DNA of 39,639 bases, from IMG/VR virus record IMGVR_UViG_3300048918_000150, positions 1-39,639 of that record, one strand, 5' to 3'. Below, piece after piece: positions 8,324 to 15,208 of the stretch; the stretch's first letter is position 1; every line of letters starts with the position of its first letter. Under the pieces are notes generated by a model, which saw only the letters and a program-made list of their open reading frames with translations, searched no databases and had not been told where the DNA came from. This DNA comes from a virus. Both the position numbers and the translations under genes were made by a program.

Positions 8324-8521
8324 CTATTGCACCTCGACCGTCGCCGGGCAGCTGGTCTGGAACAGGAAATAGAGCTTCTGGCCGGCGTAGTCGTATTCGC
8401 AGCGCCACGCGATCTGGCCGGTGACGGTCTGCACCTGTTCCTGCTTGCCGGTCCACACGGCGGTGGCGGCGGAGGCGGTTCCGGCCAAGAGCAGGCCGGC
8501 AAGTAGCGCAATCCCTCGCAT
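8324..8521 (-). CDS. Tiny secreted protein, antisense island in the late operon
   Basis: This 65-residue protein has a clear signal peptide: a basic start (MRG), a hydrophobic core (IALLAGLLLAG) and a TASA-A cleavage site near residue 18. The mature part is about 47 residues with two cysteines (WRCEYDY and TSCPATVEVQ) that could form a disulfide in the periplasm. AGGGAG lies 7 bases before ATG 8521. From memory, similar peptides with a C-E-Y...SCP-VEVQ pattern occur near tail genes of many proteobacterial phages, with unknown role. It is read against all neighbouring late genes, as expected of a moron expressed in the lysogen; superinfection exclusion is one possibility but is unproven. Confidence 0.7.
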   Translation of the reverse strand: MRGIALLAGLLLAGTASAATAVWTGKQEQVQTVTGQIAWRCEYDYAGQKLYFLFQTSCPATVEVQ

Positions 8522-8535
8522 CGGTTTCTCCCTAC

Positions 8536-8565
8536 AGCCCGCCCCGCGCGGGCTTTCTGCTTTTT
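8536..8565 (+). terminator. Rho-independent terminator before the first fibre gene
   Basis: AGCCCGC (8536-8542) pairs with GCGGGCT (8548-8554), and the sequence then runs TTCTGCTTTTT. Like the terminator at 475-506, its T-run merges with the next gene's ribosome binding site (TTGGAG). On the other strand it lies in the leader of the secreted-protein gene. Confidence 0.7.
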
Positions 8566-8577
8566 GGAGTGTACTCC
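8566..8577 (+). promoter_or_regulatory. Small hairpin that includes the Shine-Dalgarno of the fibre gene
   Basis: GGAGTGTACTCC lies directly before ATG 8578. GGAG can pair with CTCC around a TGTA loop, hiding the ribosome binding site in a weak hairpin. It might tune translation of the fibre protein, or be chance. Confidence 0.35.
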
Positions 8578-9408
8578 ATGCCTAGCTACCGCCTCGTCGA
8601 CAAGACGCGGACCTTTTTCGGCACCCAAGCCCAGATCCTCGCGGGCGGCAGCCTCGTGTTCTACACAGCTGGCACCACCATGCCGCAGAACGTGTACGGC
8701 AATAGGGCGCTCACCGTGAACAACGGCAGCACCGTGGGCCTCGACAGCTCCGGCCGCCCCAGCGTGGACGTGTGGGCCGATACGGCCGTCGCCTACTTCA
8801 TTGAGATCTATGACGCCGACGGCGTGAAGCAGGGCGAGCTCGATAACGTGGAAGTGCCGGGCGGCGCGGGCCAGATCGTCCCGGTTCCGGGTGACAACGA
8901 AGTGCTCGGCGGCGACGGCGACAACTTCGTGCTGATCGACGTCTCTGGCAAGTGGTTGCCGGACATGAGCGGCAACGCCAACAAGGTGCTCGGCACGGAC
9001 GGCTCGCTAGCCTCGTGGATCGCCAAGCCGGCGGACGGCGCGGCGGGCGTGTCGGACATCCAGATCACGTCCGGCTCGGTCAAGCTCAGCAACGGATCGA
9101 ACCACTCGCTACGGCAGTTCGCCAGCGACACCGTCGCGGGCACGAGTGCGCTCGAGGTGTCCAAGTCGATCACCTTCGGCACCGCATACAGCTCCGCGCC
9201 GAAGGTGCTGGTGACCGTCACCGGCACCAACGCGAGCGCGGCGAGCAACGTCGAAGTGCATACGCGCGTGTCGGCCATCAGCACGACCGGCTTCACCGTG
9301 ACGTTCTCCAACCGCACCGGCGGTTCGTCGGCTGACCTGTCCGGGAATGGGCTGCTCACCGGCACGGTGTCGTTCAACTGGGAAGCCATCGGGCCGACCG
9401 CGTCGTGA
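8578..9408 (+). CDS. Tail fibre protein with H-type lectin-like C-terminus
   Basis: This 276-residue protein has an N-terminal ~90 residues (RLVDKTRTFFG, LVFYTAGTT, VWADTAVAYFIEIYDADG) typical of phage fibre attachment modules that begin with a short beta domain. A Gly/Asp-rich linker follows. The last ~110 residues (KSITFGTAYSSAPKVLVTV, then TGFTVTFSNRTGG, ending TVSFNWEAIG) resemble the H-type lectin fold, a sugar-binding beta-sandwich. Start ATG 8578 is preferred over GTG 8569 because GGAG at 8566-8569 is 8 bases upstream. It is probably a receptor-binding component. The following gene overlaps its stop by GTGA. Confidence 0.65.
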   Translation: MPSYRLVDKTRTFFGTQAQILAGGSLVFYTAGTTMPQNVYGNRALTVNNGSTVGLDSSGRPSVDVWADTAVAYFIEIYDADGVKQGELDNVEVPGGAGQIVPVPGDNEVLGGDGDNFVLIDVSGKWLPDMSGNANKVLGTDGSLASWIAKPADGAAGVSDIQITSGSVKLSNGSNHSLRQFASDTVAGTSALEVSKSITFGTAYSSAPKVLVTVTGTNASAASNVEVHTRVSAISTTGFTVTFSNRTGGSSADLSGNGLLTGTVSFNWEAIGPTAS

Positions 9409-9743
9409 CGATCCCCAAGGCCACGCAAGCCGCCGTCGACGACAGCGGCCACTTCACCGCGTCTTGGCGGAACTGGCTGTCCTCGATCGAGCGCGCGCTG
9501 TCGCAGACCGCCGGCAACGGCACGGATGCGACAGCCGCCATCGCCGCCATTGCAACGGCGCTCGGCTCGCCGGACGGCAGCGTCGAAAACATCCCCGACC
9601 AACACTGGCTCGCACCCTTCGTCATTCGCGGCATGGGCGGCGTGAGCGTGTCCGGCACGCCGGAGTCGGGCTCGGTGGTCATCAGCGCCGACGCAAGCAC
9701 CATGCCGGCCGTCATGGCGCGCCTGGCATTGGGGGTTCGATGA
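9405..9743 (+). CDS. Small tail-associated protein
   Basis: This 112-residue protein sits between two fibre genes. It begins at GTG 9405, overlapping the previous stop, and ends overlapping the next ATG (9740). The N-terminal half is helical (FTASWRNWLSSIERALSQT) and the C-terminal half is beta-rich with Gly and Ser (GGVSVSGTPESGSVVIS). Short proteins of this shape occur beside fibre genes as connectors or chaperones, but I do not recognise a family. The role is inferred from position only. Confidence 0.5.
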   Translation: MTIPKATQAAVDDSGHFTASWRNWLSSIERALSQTAGNGTDATAAIAAIATALGSPDGSVENIPDQHWLAPFVIRGMGGVSVSGTPESGSVVISADASTMPAVMARLALGVR

Positions 9744-10513
9744 AACTCAAGAGCACCGACACCCTCGAGGTGTTGCTGGCTGGCGCGATCACGACCAGCC
9801 AATGTCCGCTGATTGCGGACTATGCCGACGTCGCCTCGGATTCGACGACCTGCGCGCCGAACTCGACGGACGGACAGACCAACAGCACCACGCCGGTGAC
9901 GTGGGTCGGCTCGCCGGCGCCAGGCTACGTACGCCAGATCGCCTACCTGTCCTGTTACAACGCCGACACCGCGAGCGTGACCGTCACGCTGCGGATCAAC
10001 AACGGCACGACCACGCGCATTCTCCGCAAGGTCACGCTGTCGACCGGCGAGAGTTTCGCGTTCAACTCCGAAGCGGGATTCGCGGTGTTCGCCTCGGATG
10101 GCACGCCGAAGGGTAGCGCGGTCACGTCGGTCAACGGCCAGTCGGGCGCGGTCACGCTGGTTCTGCCGAGTGACATCATCGTGGCGCTTGGCGATGAAAC
10201 TACGTCGCTGACCACCGGTACGGCGAAGGTCACGATCCGCGCACCTCGCGCGATGACGCTGTCGAAAGTAAAGGTCTCGCTCACGACCGCAAGCTCATCG
10301 GGCCTGCCGCAGTTCGACGTCAAGAAAAACGGCACCACGATTTTCAGCACGAAACCGACGATCAACGTCTCCGCGAAGACAACCGAAGGCGCCACGACGC
10401 CATCAGTGCTGTCGACCACATCCATCGCGGCCGACGACGAGCTCACGTTCGACATCGTGACCGCCGGTACCGGCGCTGCGGGCGCGAAAGTCACCCTAGT
10501 GGCGACCGCCTAA
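9740..10513 (+). CDS. Putative tail fibre / receptor-binding protein
   Basis: This 257-residue protein is almost entirely beta-strand by eye, rich in Thr, Ser, Val and Gly. The middle holds SVNGQSGAVTL, a motif often found in phage fibre shafts, followed by a C-terminal ~110-residue beta domain of alternating Thr/Val strands. ATG 9740 overlaps the preceding stop. There is no chaperone or protease motif. The domain after the shaft motif probably trimerises and may bind the host surface. Confidence 0.55.
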   Translation: MKLKSTDTLEVLLAGAITTSQCPLIADYADVASDSTTCAPNSTDGQTNSTTPVTWVGSPAPGYVRQIAYLSCYNADTASVTVTLRINNGTTTRILRKVTLSTGESFAFNSEAGFAVFASDGTPKGSAVTSVNGQSGAVTLVLPSDIIVALGDETTSLTTGTAKVTIRAPRAMTLSKVKVSLTTASSSGLPQFDVKKNGTTIFSTKPTINVSAKTTEGATTPSVLSTTSIAADDELTFDIVTAGTGAAGAKVTLVATA

Positions 10514-11305
10514 ATGGCCTCACTCATTGTTCCGAAGCGATCTCTGATCCTGCCGCGAGGATCGCGTGGTGGACTCGTGCTGTCGCAACATCAGCGCGGC
10601 TTCATGATGATCAACCCGTCTCGCTTCGGGGCAAGCGGGGGCAGCGATCCCTACTTCTCCAGCGTCGTCTCGCTCCTGCATTTCGACGGCAGCAACGGCG
10701 GCACGACCTTCACTGACCAGAAGGGCAAGACCTGGACCGGGCACGGCACGGCACAGACGCAGACCACGACGTTCAAGTACGGCACGGCCGGCCTCAACCT
10801 CAGCCAGCCGAACGACTACCTCGACACCTCCAGCCATGCCGACTTCGGTTTCGGGACGGGCGATTACACACTGGAGTGCTGGGCGCGTGCGACCAACACC
10901 GCGGGACGCGTCAACGGCCTCATCGACACCCGCACTGCGAGCAATACGGGCATTCAATTGTTCATGGGTGGCGGTGCGTTCGGCGTGCCGACCAACACAA
11001 TGGGCTGCTCCAGCAACGCTGCCGTGTTGGCGACGGGCGGCACGGTCATCAGCGGCAACTGGTATCACATCGCCCTGTGTCGCGCCTCGGGAACCATCTA
11101 CGCCTTCGTCAACGGCGTGCAGGCGTTCACCGTGGCCGATTCACGCACCTATGCCTCAGCGTCCACCTGCTTCATCGGGGCCGACTACGCCGGCACGACG
11201 GGCCAACGGTTCGACGGCCAGATCGACGACCTGCGCATCACCAAGAGTGTCGCGCGCTACACCAGCGCCTTTACCCCGCCGACGGCCGCGTTCCCGGATA
11301 GCTAA
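10514..11305 (+). CDS. LamG/concanavalin-like tail adhesin
   Basis: This 263-residue protein starts directly after the previous stop. From about residue 50 it has the pattern of a laminin-G/ConA-like lectin fold: VVSLLHFDGSNGGTTFTD, then FGTGDYTLECWARA, then GNWYHIALCRASGTIYAFVNG, ending RFDGQIDDLRITKSVARY. Phages use this module at fibre tips to bind surface sugars. The first ~45 residues are basic and Gly-rich and may attach it to the tail. Its stop overlaps, by 4 bases, the stop of the convergent acyltransferase gene. Confidence 0.65.
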   Translation: MASLIVPKRSLILPRGSRGGLVLSQHQRGFMMINPSRFGASGGSDPYFSSVVSLLHFDGSNGGTTFTDQKGKTWTGHGTAQTQTTTFKYGTAGLNLSQPNDYLDTSSHADFGFGTGDYTLECWARATNTAGRVNGLIDTRTASNTGIQLFMGGGAFGVPTNTMGCSSNAAVLATGGTVISGNWYHIALCRASGTIYAFVNGVQAFTVADSRTYASASTCFIGADYAGTTGQRFDGQIDDLRITKSVARYTSAFTPPTAAFPDS

Positions 11306-13056
11306 CGGAAGTGCCGCGCGGCCGACGCGCTGATGTGGTTCGTGTCCCAATACAGCGAGTACCCGTCGCGCATCATTGGGCAGACGGTCGCGGTGCAGAA
11401 AAAGTCCGCCGGGTCGATGTAGACGACGTTGGAATATTTGCGCGCCTGAGCTTGCAGAAACGCGCGAGGTACGGCGGCTTCTCGGTCGAAGGTATCCCGC
11501 GCCATCGCGCACGCGTGCATCGCCCACTCCTGGAGGCACTTTTGCGGCGTGTACGGCATCACCGGCAGCGGCCCCATCACGATGATCCGCTCCACATGCG
11601 GGGCGAGCGCGGCGAGCGCGGAAGCCACCCCGTTTCGCACGCGCTCCGACATGCCGGGTTCCCCAAAGCGACGTAACCAATAGCCGCCTAGCAGCACAAC
11701 GCGCCCGCGCTTAGCGCGTTCGACGGCGATGGCGTTGAACTGGTCGCACAAGTCCCCGTGTGGATCGCCAGCGGACGGCTCGCAGCCCTCGCGCGTCAGC
11801 GGGTAGACCGTCCCGAAACGCGCGGCATAGGGCTGCCAGGCGTAGGCGTGCGAGTCGCCCCACACGATGACGTCACCGTTTCCGCACGAGGCAGGGGGCA
11901 GCGCCGCTGGCGCGTCCGCGTGCGCATTGCATTCCTGATTGGCCGGGAAATCCTGCGCCGTGCGAGCCGACAGCGATCCGCCCGACTGGGCGTGCGCGTT
12001 CACCGCGCCAGCTGCCGTCGCCATAACCAGACAGGTCGCCACGCCGACCGTGATCGCCTTCGGCTTGTGCAGCGCCCTCCGGCGCAGCGGCGTCTCGACG
12101 TAGCGGTAGGACAGCGTCGCGAGCACCACGGCCACAAGGCACAGCGCGAGGTTCAGGGGCAGCGGAGGGGCGTCGAGGAGACGGGACCGCAGCAGCGCCA
12201 GCAGCGGCCAATGCCACAGGTAGAGGCTGTAGGAGATGAGGCCGACCCCACGCAGCGGCGAGAACTCCAACGCGCGCACCCGCAGCCCTCCATGCACCGC
12301 CAATAGCACCAGCGCCGCACCGGCGACCGCAGGCAGCGCCCCGACGCCAGGGAAGGTGACGGGAAGCTGCACTAGTACGGCGCACATCAACAGGGCCATC
12401 CCCATCGGGGCGGCCCAGCGGCGCGGGCATTCTGGCGAGAGGGCAATCAACCCGCCAATCGCCAGTTCCCAAAAGCGCGGTGGCATTTGGTAGAACTCCG
12501 CCGACGGCGACACCGTGCCGAGCCATTGCGCCAGCACGAACGAGGCGGCGGCCAAGAAGGCGAGCGCGCGCGACGCATGACGCGTGCGGAGCAGCCACGC
12601 CAGCAGCAGCGGCCACACGAGGTAGAACTGCTCCTCGACCCCGAGCGACCAGAGGTGCAGCAACGGCATCTGGTTCGACGCACTGTCGAAGTAGCCGCCC
12701 GAGGCGGACTGGAAATAGACGTTCGCCACCATCCCCATCGCCGCCATTGCCGAGCGCGCCACGGCGGCCTGGTAGTCGGGCACGAGCAGGATCATCGACG
12801 CGGCGACGGTCGCCACCACGACGACAACGAGCGCGGGCAGGATGCGGCGCACGCGGCGCGCGTAGAAGGCAGCGAAGTCGATCCGGCCCGTCTGCGCATG
12901 CTCGGTCGCGAGCATCCGGGTGATGACGTAGCCCGAGATTACGAAGAACACGTCGACGCCGACGAAGCCGGCAGGGACCGGAAGGCCAGCGTGATACGCG
13001 ACGACCGCGAGCACGGCAATCGCGCGGAGGCCGTCAATGGCCGGTAGGTGCTTCAT
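11302..13056 (-). CDS. Membrane acyltransferase with SGNH domain (O-antigen acetylase type)
   Basis: This 584-residue protein is of the OafA/Oac class. The N-terminal ~350 residues are the acyltransferase-3 membrane domain, with DGLRA at 8-12, H22 in AYHAG, GFVGVDVFFVISGY, an R/ARRVRRILPAL motif and about ten membrane segments. The C-terminal ~230 residues form a periplasmic SGNH domain with a GDSH serine motif and a terminal D571-x-x-H574 pair. Such enzymes move acetyl groups across the inner membrane and onto O-antigen sugars. Phage-borne copies change serotype and block adsorption of related phages. It is read leftward, opposite to the fibres, and adjoins attP, a typical site for lysogenic conversion genes. 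The exact sugar target cannot be told. Confidence 0.88.
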   Translation of the reverse strand: MKHLPAIDGLRAIAVLAVVAYHAGLPVPAGFVGVDVFFVISGYVITRMLATEHAQTGRIDFAAFYARRVRRILPALVVVVVATVAASMILLVPDYQAAVARSAMAAMGMVANVYFQSASGGYFDSASNQMPLLHLWSLGVEEQFYLVWPLLLAWLLRTRHASRALAFLAAASFVLAQWLGTVSPSAEFYQMPPRFWELAIGGLIALSPECPRRWAAPMGMALLMCAVLVQLPVTFPGVGALPAVAGAALVLLAVHGGLRVRALEFSPLRGVGLISYSLYLWHWPLLALLRSRLLDAPPLPLNLALCLVAVVLATLSYRYVETPLRRRALHKPKAITVGVATCLVMATAAGAVNAHAQSGGSLSARTAQDFPANQECNAHADAPAALPPASCGNGDVIVWGDSHAYAWQPYAARFGTVYPLTREGCEPSAGDPHGDLCDQFNAIAVERAKRGRVVLLGGYWLRRFGEPGMSERVRNGVASALAALAPHVERIIVMGPLPVMPYTPQKCLQEWAMHACAMARDTFDREAAVPRAFLQAQARKYSNVVYIDPADFFCTATVCPMMRDGYSLYWDTNHISASAARHFR

Positions 13057-13121
13057 GCAAGCCGCACCCTACCGCCACCCGCGCGCCGTGTCTGTAGGAA
13101 ATTCCTGAACCGCGCGGGCCT

Positions 13122-13127
13122 CGTCAA
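13122..13127 (-). promoter_or_regulatory. Possible -35 box upstream of the acyltransferase gene
   Basis: TTGACG on the minus strand lies about 65 bases before the acyltransferase ATG. No convincing -10 box sits 16-18 bases further on (GAATTT is the best), so this is weak evidence for an own promoter. Confidence 0.2.
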
Positions 13128-13170
13128 GGGTGGCGAGGCTGCCGGGACTTTGAGGGGGAGGCGGGCAAAG

Positions 13171-13190
13171 ACTGCACAAAAACTGCACAG
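13171..13190 (+). promoter_or_regulatory. Tandem integrase arm-type sites, left pair
   Basis: ACTGCACAAA (13171-13180) is followed by ACTGCACAG (13182-13190), an 11-base period. The same kind of pair with the same period and orientation is found on the other side of the attP core (13346-13363). Flanking arms GGCAAAG (13164-13170) and CTTTGCC (13195-13201) form an inverted repeat round the pair. This is the layout expected of arm binding sites for a lambda-type tyrosine integrase. Confidence 0.6.
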
Positions 13191-13218
13191 CCCGCTTTGC
13201 CAGAGTCGCCTAAGTGCT

Positions 13219-13273
13219 TGTGCCGGAAGAGAGATTTGAACTCTCACGACCTTGCGGCCGGCGGATTTTGAGT
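13219..13273 (-). other. attP core: 3' half of a tRNA-Leu(CAA) gene
   Basis: On the minus strand this segment reads from the anticodon loop (CTCAAAA) through the 3' anticodon stem, a long class-II variable arm, the T-arm with GTTCAAATC and an acceptor end TTCCGGCA. No matching 5' half precedes it, so it is not a complete tRNA gene. A partial tRNA 3' end next to a tyrosine integrase gene is the usual phage attachment site. Recombination would restore the host tRNA-Leu. The crossover itself should lie near the anticodon loop (13261-13273). The isoacceptor is called from the loop sequence and the long variable arm. Confidence 0.8.
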
Positions 13274-13308
13274 TCATGGCGCGACCCGGACTCCTAGGTT
13301 TTATGCGG

Positions 13309-13326
13309 GTTTCAGCGGTCTGAAAC
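13309..13326. repeat. Inverted repeat in attP
   Basis: GTTTCAG and CTGAAAC are perfect 7-base arms around CGGT. The repeat lies between the attP core and the right pair of arm-type sites. It could bind excisionase or a host bending protein. No T-run follows, so it is not a typical terminator. Confidence 0.4.
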
Positions 13327-13345
13327 GGACTCAAACGACCCAACG

Positions 13346-13363
13346 ACTGCACAAATCCTGCAC
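13346..13363 (+). promoter_or_regulatory. Tandem integrase arm-type sites, right pair
   Basis: ACTGCACAAA (13346-13355) is followed by CCTGCAC (13357-13363), again an 11-base period and in the same orientation as the left pair at 13171-13190. It lies immediately after the end of the integrase gene. Confidence 0.6.
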
Positions 13364-13368
13364 CGACT

Positions 13369-14295
13369 TTAAGCCAACTTCCGCACCGCGTCGGCGAGGT
13401 GCGAGGGCAGCAGGTGGGCGTACCGCTTGGTGACGGCCGGGCTGCTATGGCCTAGGAACTCGCCGATGGTGTGCAGGGGCACGCCCGCCTGCGCCAGCCA
13501 TGACGCGCAGGTGTGGCGCAGGTCGTGCCAACGGCAGTCGATCCCCGTCTTTTCGCGCGCGGTCGCCCACGCCTCCCGGATCTGGCGATCCCCGATCTTC
13601 AATGGCAACGCTTCGGCGATGGCCTGCACCTTCGGGTGCAGCGGGACCATCTGCAGCGTTCGCGTCTTTCCACTGCGGTCCAGCCGCAGAAACTCCCCTT
13701 GCACGTCATGCCGGGTCAGCCGGAGCAGGTGCCCGCGCCGGATGCCCGTATACGCCGCCAGGCGCACGTAGGAGGCTGCCGCGGGCTCAGGGCACGCCTT
13801 GGCTAGCGCCTCGACCTCGGCGAGCGTCAGAAAGCGTTCCCGCGGCGATTCGGGCAGCAGGGCAATCGCGGCCGGGCGATCCAGCCAGCCCCATTCCCGC
13901 CACGCCGCGCGCGTGATCTGCCGAAGGATGCGGCCCTTGTGATTCACGGTGGCCGGTGCCTTGTCGATCTCGGCTTCCTTGATCTCGGACCACACGGTGC
14001 CGACCTCCGTCAGCTTGCGCCCGTGGATGTACGGGAGCAGGGCGCGGACGTGGTTGCGGGTCTGCCGCGCCGACCGCAGGCGGGGGACGTGTCCGGTGAG
14101 CCAGCGTTCCAGCGCATCGGCGATCAGTCGCTCTGGCTGCCGACCAGCCGCAGCGTCCCGGACCTTGGCGAGCCACGCGCGTTCGAAGGCTTTGGCGTCG
14201 GCGAACGTCCAGTGGCGAGAAGTCTTGCGATACGTTCGTCCGCCGTAGCAGACGGTGACTTGATAGCTTCCGTTATCTCGCTTGGCGACGGGCAT
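13369..14295 (-). CDS. int: Tyrosine-recombinase integrase
   Basis: This 308-residue integrase inserts and excises phage DNA at attP. All catalytic residues are visible: R186 in YTGIRRGHLL, K210 in the beta-hairpin, H257-x-x-R260 in HDLRH, H283 in LGHSS and the nucleophile Y292 in KRYAHL. Residues 1-60 form a short arm-binding domain (NGSYQVTV, GRTYRKTS), and residues about 60-150 form the core-binding SAM-like domain. ATG 14295 is chosen because the protein then begins with MPVAKRDNGSYQV, a typical integrase N-terminus; further upstream the frame is Arg/Pro-rich nonsense overlapping the excisionase-like gene. It is the last gene of the leftward operon and ends at the attP arm sites. Confidence 0.95.
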   Translation of the reverse strand: MPVAKRDNGSYQVTVCYGGRTYRKTSRHWTFADAKAFERAWLAKVRDAAAGRQPERLIADALERWLTGHVPRLRSARQTRNHVRALLPYIHGRKLTEVGTVWSEIKEAEIDKAPATVNHKGRILRQITRAAWREWGWLDRPAAIALLPESPRERFLTLAEVEALAKACPEPAAASYVRLAAYTGIRRGHLLRLTRHDVQGEFLRLDRSGKTRTLQMVPLHPKVQAIAEALPLKIGDRQIREAWATAREKTGIDCRWHDLRHTCASWLAQAGVPLHTIGEFLGHSSPAVTKRYAHLLPSHLADAVRKLA

Positions 14296-14486
14296 TGCTG
14301 GCGTACCTTGCGGCGCGCCCAAAAGGCGGCCAGGTCGGCGGGGTGGATGCGGTCGGACTTCGCGCTGGAGCCTACGCGGGTCACGGCGAGGTCGCCAGCG
14401 GCAATGGCTCGGCGCAGGGTCTTGGTCGAGCATTCGCACCGCTCGGCCGCCTGCGCGACGGTCAAAAGGCGTTCTGCTGCGCTCAT
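14124..14486 (-). CDS. Excisionase-like helix-turn-helix protein
   Basis: This 120-residue protein has residues 6-65 (LLTVAQAAERCECSTKTLRRAI, then RIHPADLAAFW) that match the MerR/HTH_17 excisionase-type winged helix fold. Such proteins bend attachment-site DNA and steer the integrase towards excision. The remaining ~55 residues are Ser/Pro-rich and are encoded in the 172 bases that overlap the start of int, so they may be less constrained. Gene order (xis directly before int, same strand) supports the call. Confidence 0.7.
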   Translation of the reverse strand: MSAAERLLTVAQAAERCECSTKTLRRAIAAGDLAVTRVGSSAKSDRIHPADLAAFWARRKVRQQCPSPSEITEAIKSPSATADERIARLLATGRSPTPKPSNARGSPRSGTLRLVGSQSD

Positions 14487-14514
14487 CCTGCCATCCAGAC
14501 GTGGGCGTGGTGGG

Positions 14515-14775
14515 TCATGGGGTGTCCGATGCGAGCAGCTTCGTCGCGCCCGCTTGCATGAGGCCGGCGAACGTGAATCGGTTGGACGACCCGCCGATCA
14601 TTCCGCATTCGACTTCGCGGTTGTTGTTGGCACTAACCCACGCGAAGATCGTTGCGTCAGTCAGCCCCTGCACTTCTGCGCCGCCTTCCAGTCCGCTTTC
14701 GATGGTGTCGGCCAGCGAGCGCAGGGCTCGCGGGATGTCCTGCACGTTGCCGACTGGAAACTCAACCAACTTCAT
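14515..14775 (-). CDS. Small protein of unknown function, early left operon
   Basis: This 86-residue acidic protein begins MKLVEFPVGNVQDIPRALRSLADTIESG and ends near AGATKLLASDTP. The first half looks alpha-helical and the second mixed. Its ATG at 14775 overlaps the 3' end of the previous gene, so the two are probably co-translated. Proteins with a similar start occur in early operons of other proteobacterial phages, but I know no function. Confidence 0.55.
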   Translation of the reverse strand: MKLVEFPVGNVQDIPRALRSLADTIESGLEGGAEVQGLTDATIFAWVSANNNREVECGMIGGSSNRFTFAGLMQAGATKLLASDTP

Positions 14776-15073
14776 TGGCTGCCTCTACGATTCGTTCGCC
14801 GTCTCGGCTGTGCCATTCATTGCACACGCCGCTGCGCTTGATGAGGAAGTTTCCGAAGGTGCAGCGATCTACGAGCGGGTTCTTAATCGGGTGCTTCTTG
14901 ATGCGGACCTGTTGCACGCGCACGCGGCCACTGCGTCCCTTCACATGACGCTCAACGTGGCGCACCAGCGGCTCGCAGCGGAAGTAGACGCACGTCGCGC
15001 ACCGCGGCGGATTGTCGTCGTAGTCCTGCACGAGCTTTGCCCGCGCCTCGCGTTCGGCTGCTATGGCGCTCAC
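14762..15073 (-). CDS. Cysteine-rich small protein, possible metal binder
   Basis: This 103-residue protein has a CATCVYF segment (a C-x2-C pair at about 26-29) and further cysteines at CEP, DRCTFGNF and VCNEWH, spaced so that they might hold a zinc ion or iron-sulfur cluster. The middle is very basic (RHVKGRSGRVRVQQVRIKK). The start is GTG 15073, forming a GTGA overlap with the short membrane-protein gene at 15070-15207. The function is unknown. Confidence 0.55.
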   Translation of the reverse strand: MSAIAAEREARAKLVQDYDDNPPRCATCVYFRCEPLVRHVERHVKGRSGRVRVQQVRIKKHPIKNPLVDRCTFGNFLIKRSGVCNEWHSRDGERIVEAANEVG

Positions 15074-15207
15074 GTCTCCTTCGCCTCCGGGGTGGGGCGG
15101 GCCACGCCGCGTCGGAATCCTTCGAGGTAGCCGCGCCTGCGGCCTGCGCCGTAGCCCAGCACGTAGGTCAGTACGATTCCGGCGATCAGTACGATTGCGT
15201 TTGCCAT
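15070..15207 (-). CDS. 45-residue single-pass membrane protein
   Basis: A frame of 45 residues starts at ATG 15207 after GGGGAG. Residues 3-22 (NAIVLIAGIVLTYVLGYGAG) form one membrane segment, followed by a basic stretch (RRRGYLEGFRRG) that should stay in the cytoplasm. Its stop overlaps the next gene by GTGA, which is good evidence that the frame is used. No family is recognised. It is one of three sub-60-residue membrane proteins in this operon. Confidence 0.6.
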   Translation of the reverse strand: MANAIVLIAGIVLTYVLGYGAGRRRGYLEGFRRGVARPTPEAKET

Positions 15208-15208
15208 C

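Noticed and set aside
13215-13280. Complete tRNA-Leu gene
   Set aside because: Only the part from anticodon loop to acceptor end is present. The upstream sequence has no D-arm or 5' acceptor strand, so it is an attP core rather than a tRNA gene.
13939-15130. Two plus-strand open frames of ~300 and ~280 codons over the xis/int region
   Set aside because: They lie opposite int, the excisionase-like gene and several overlapping small genes that have coherent motifs and ATGA couplings. They show no recognisable motif.
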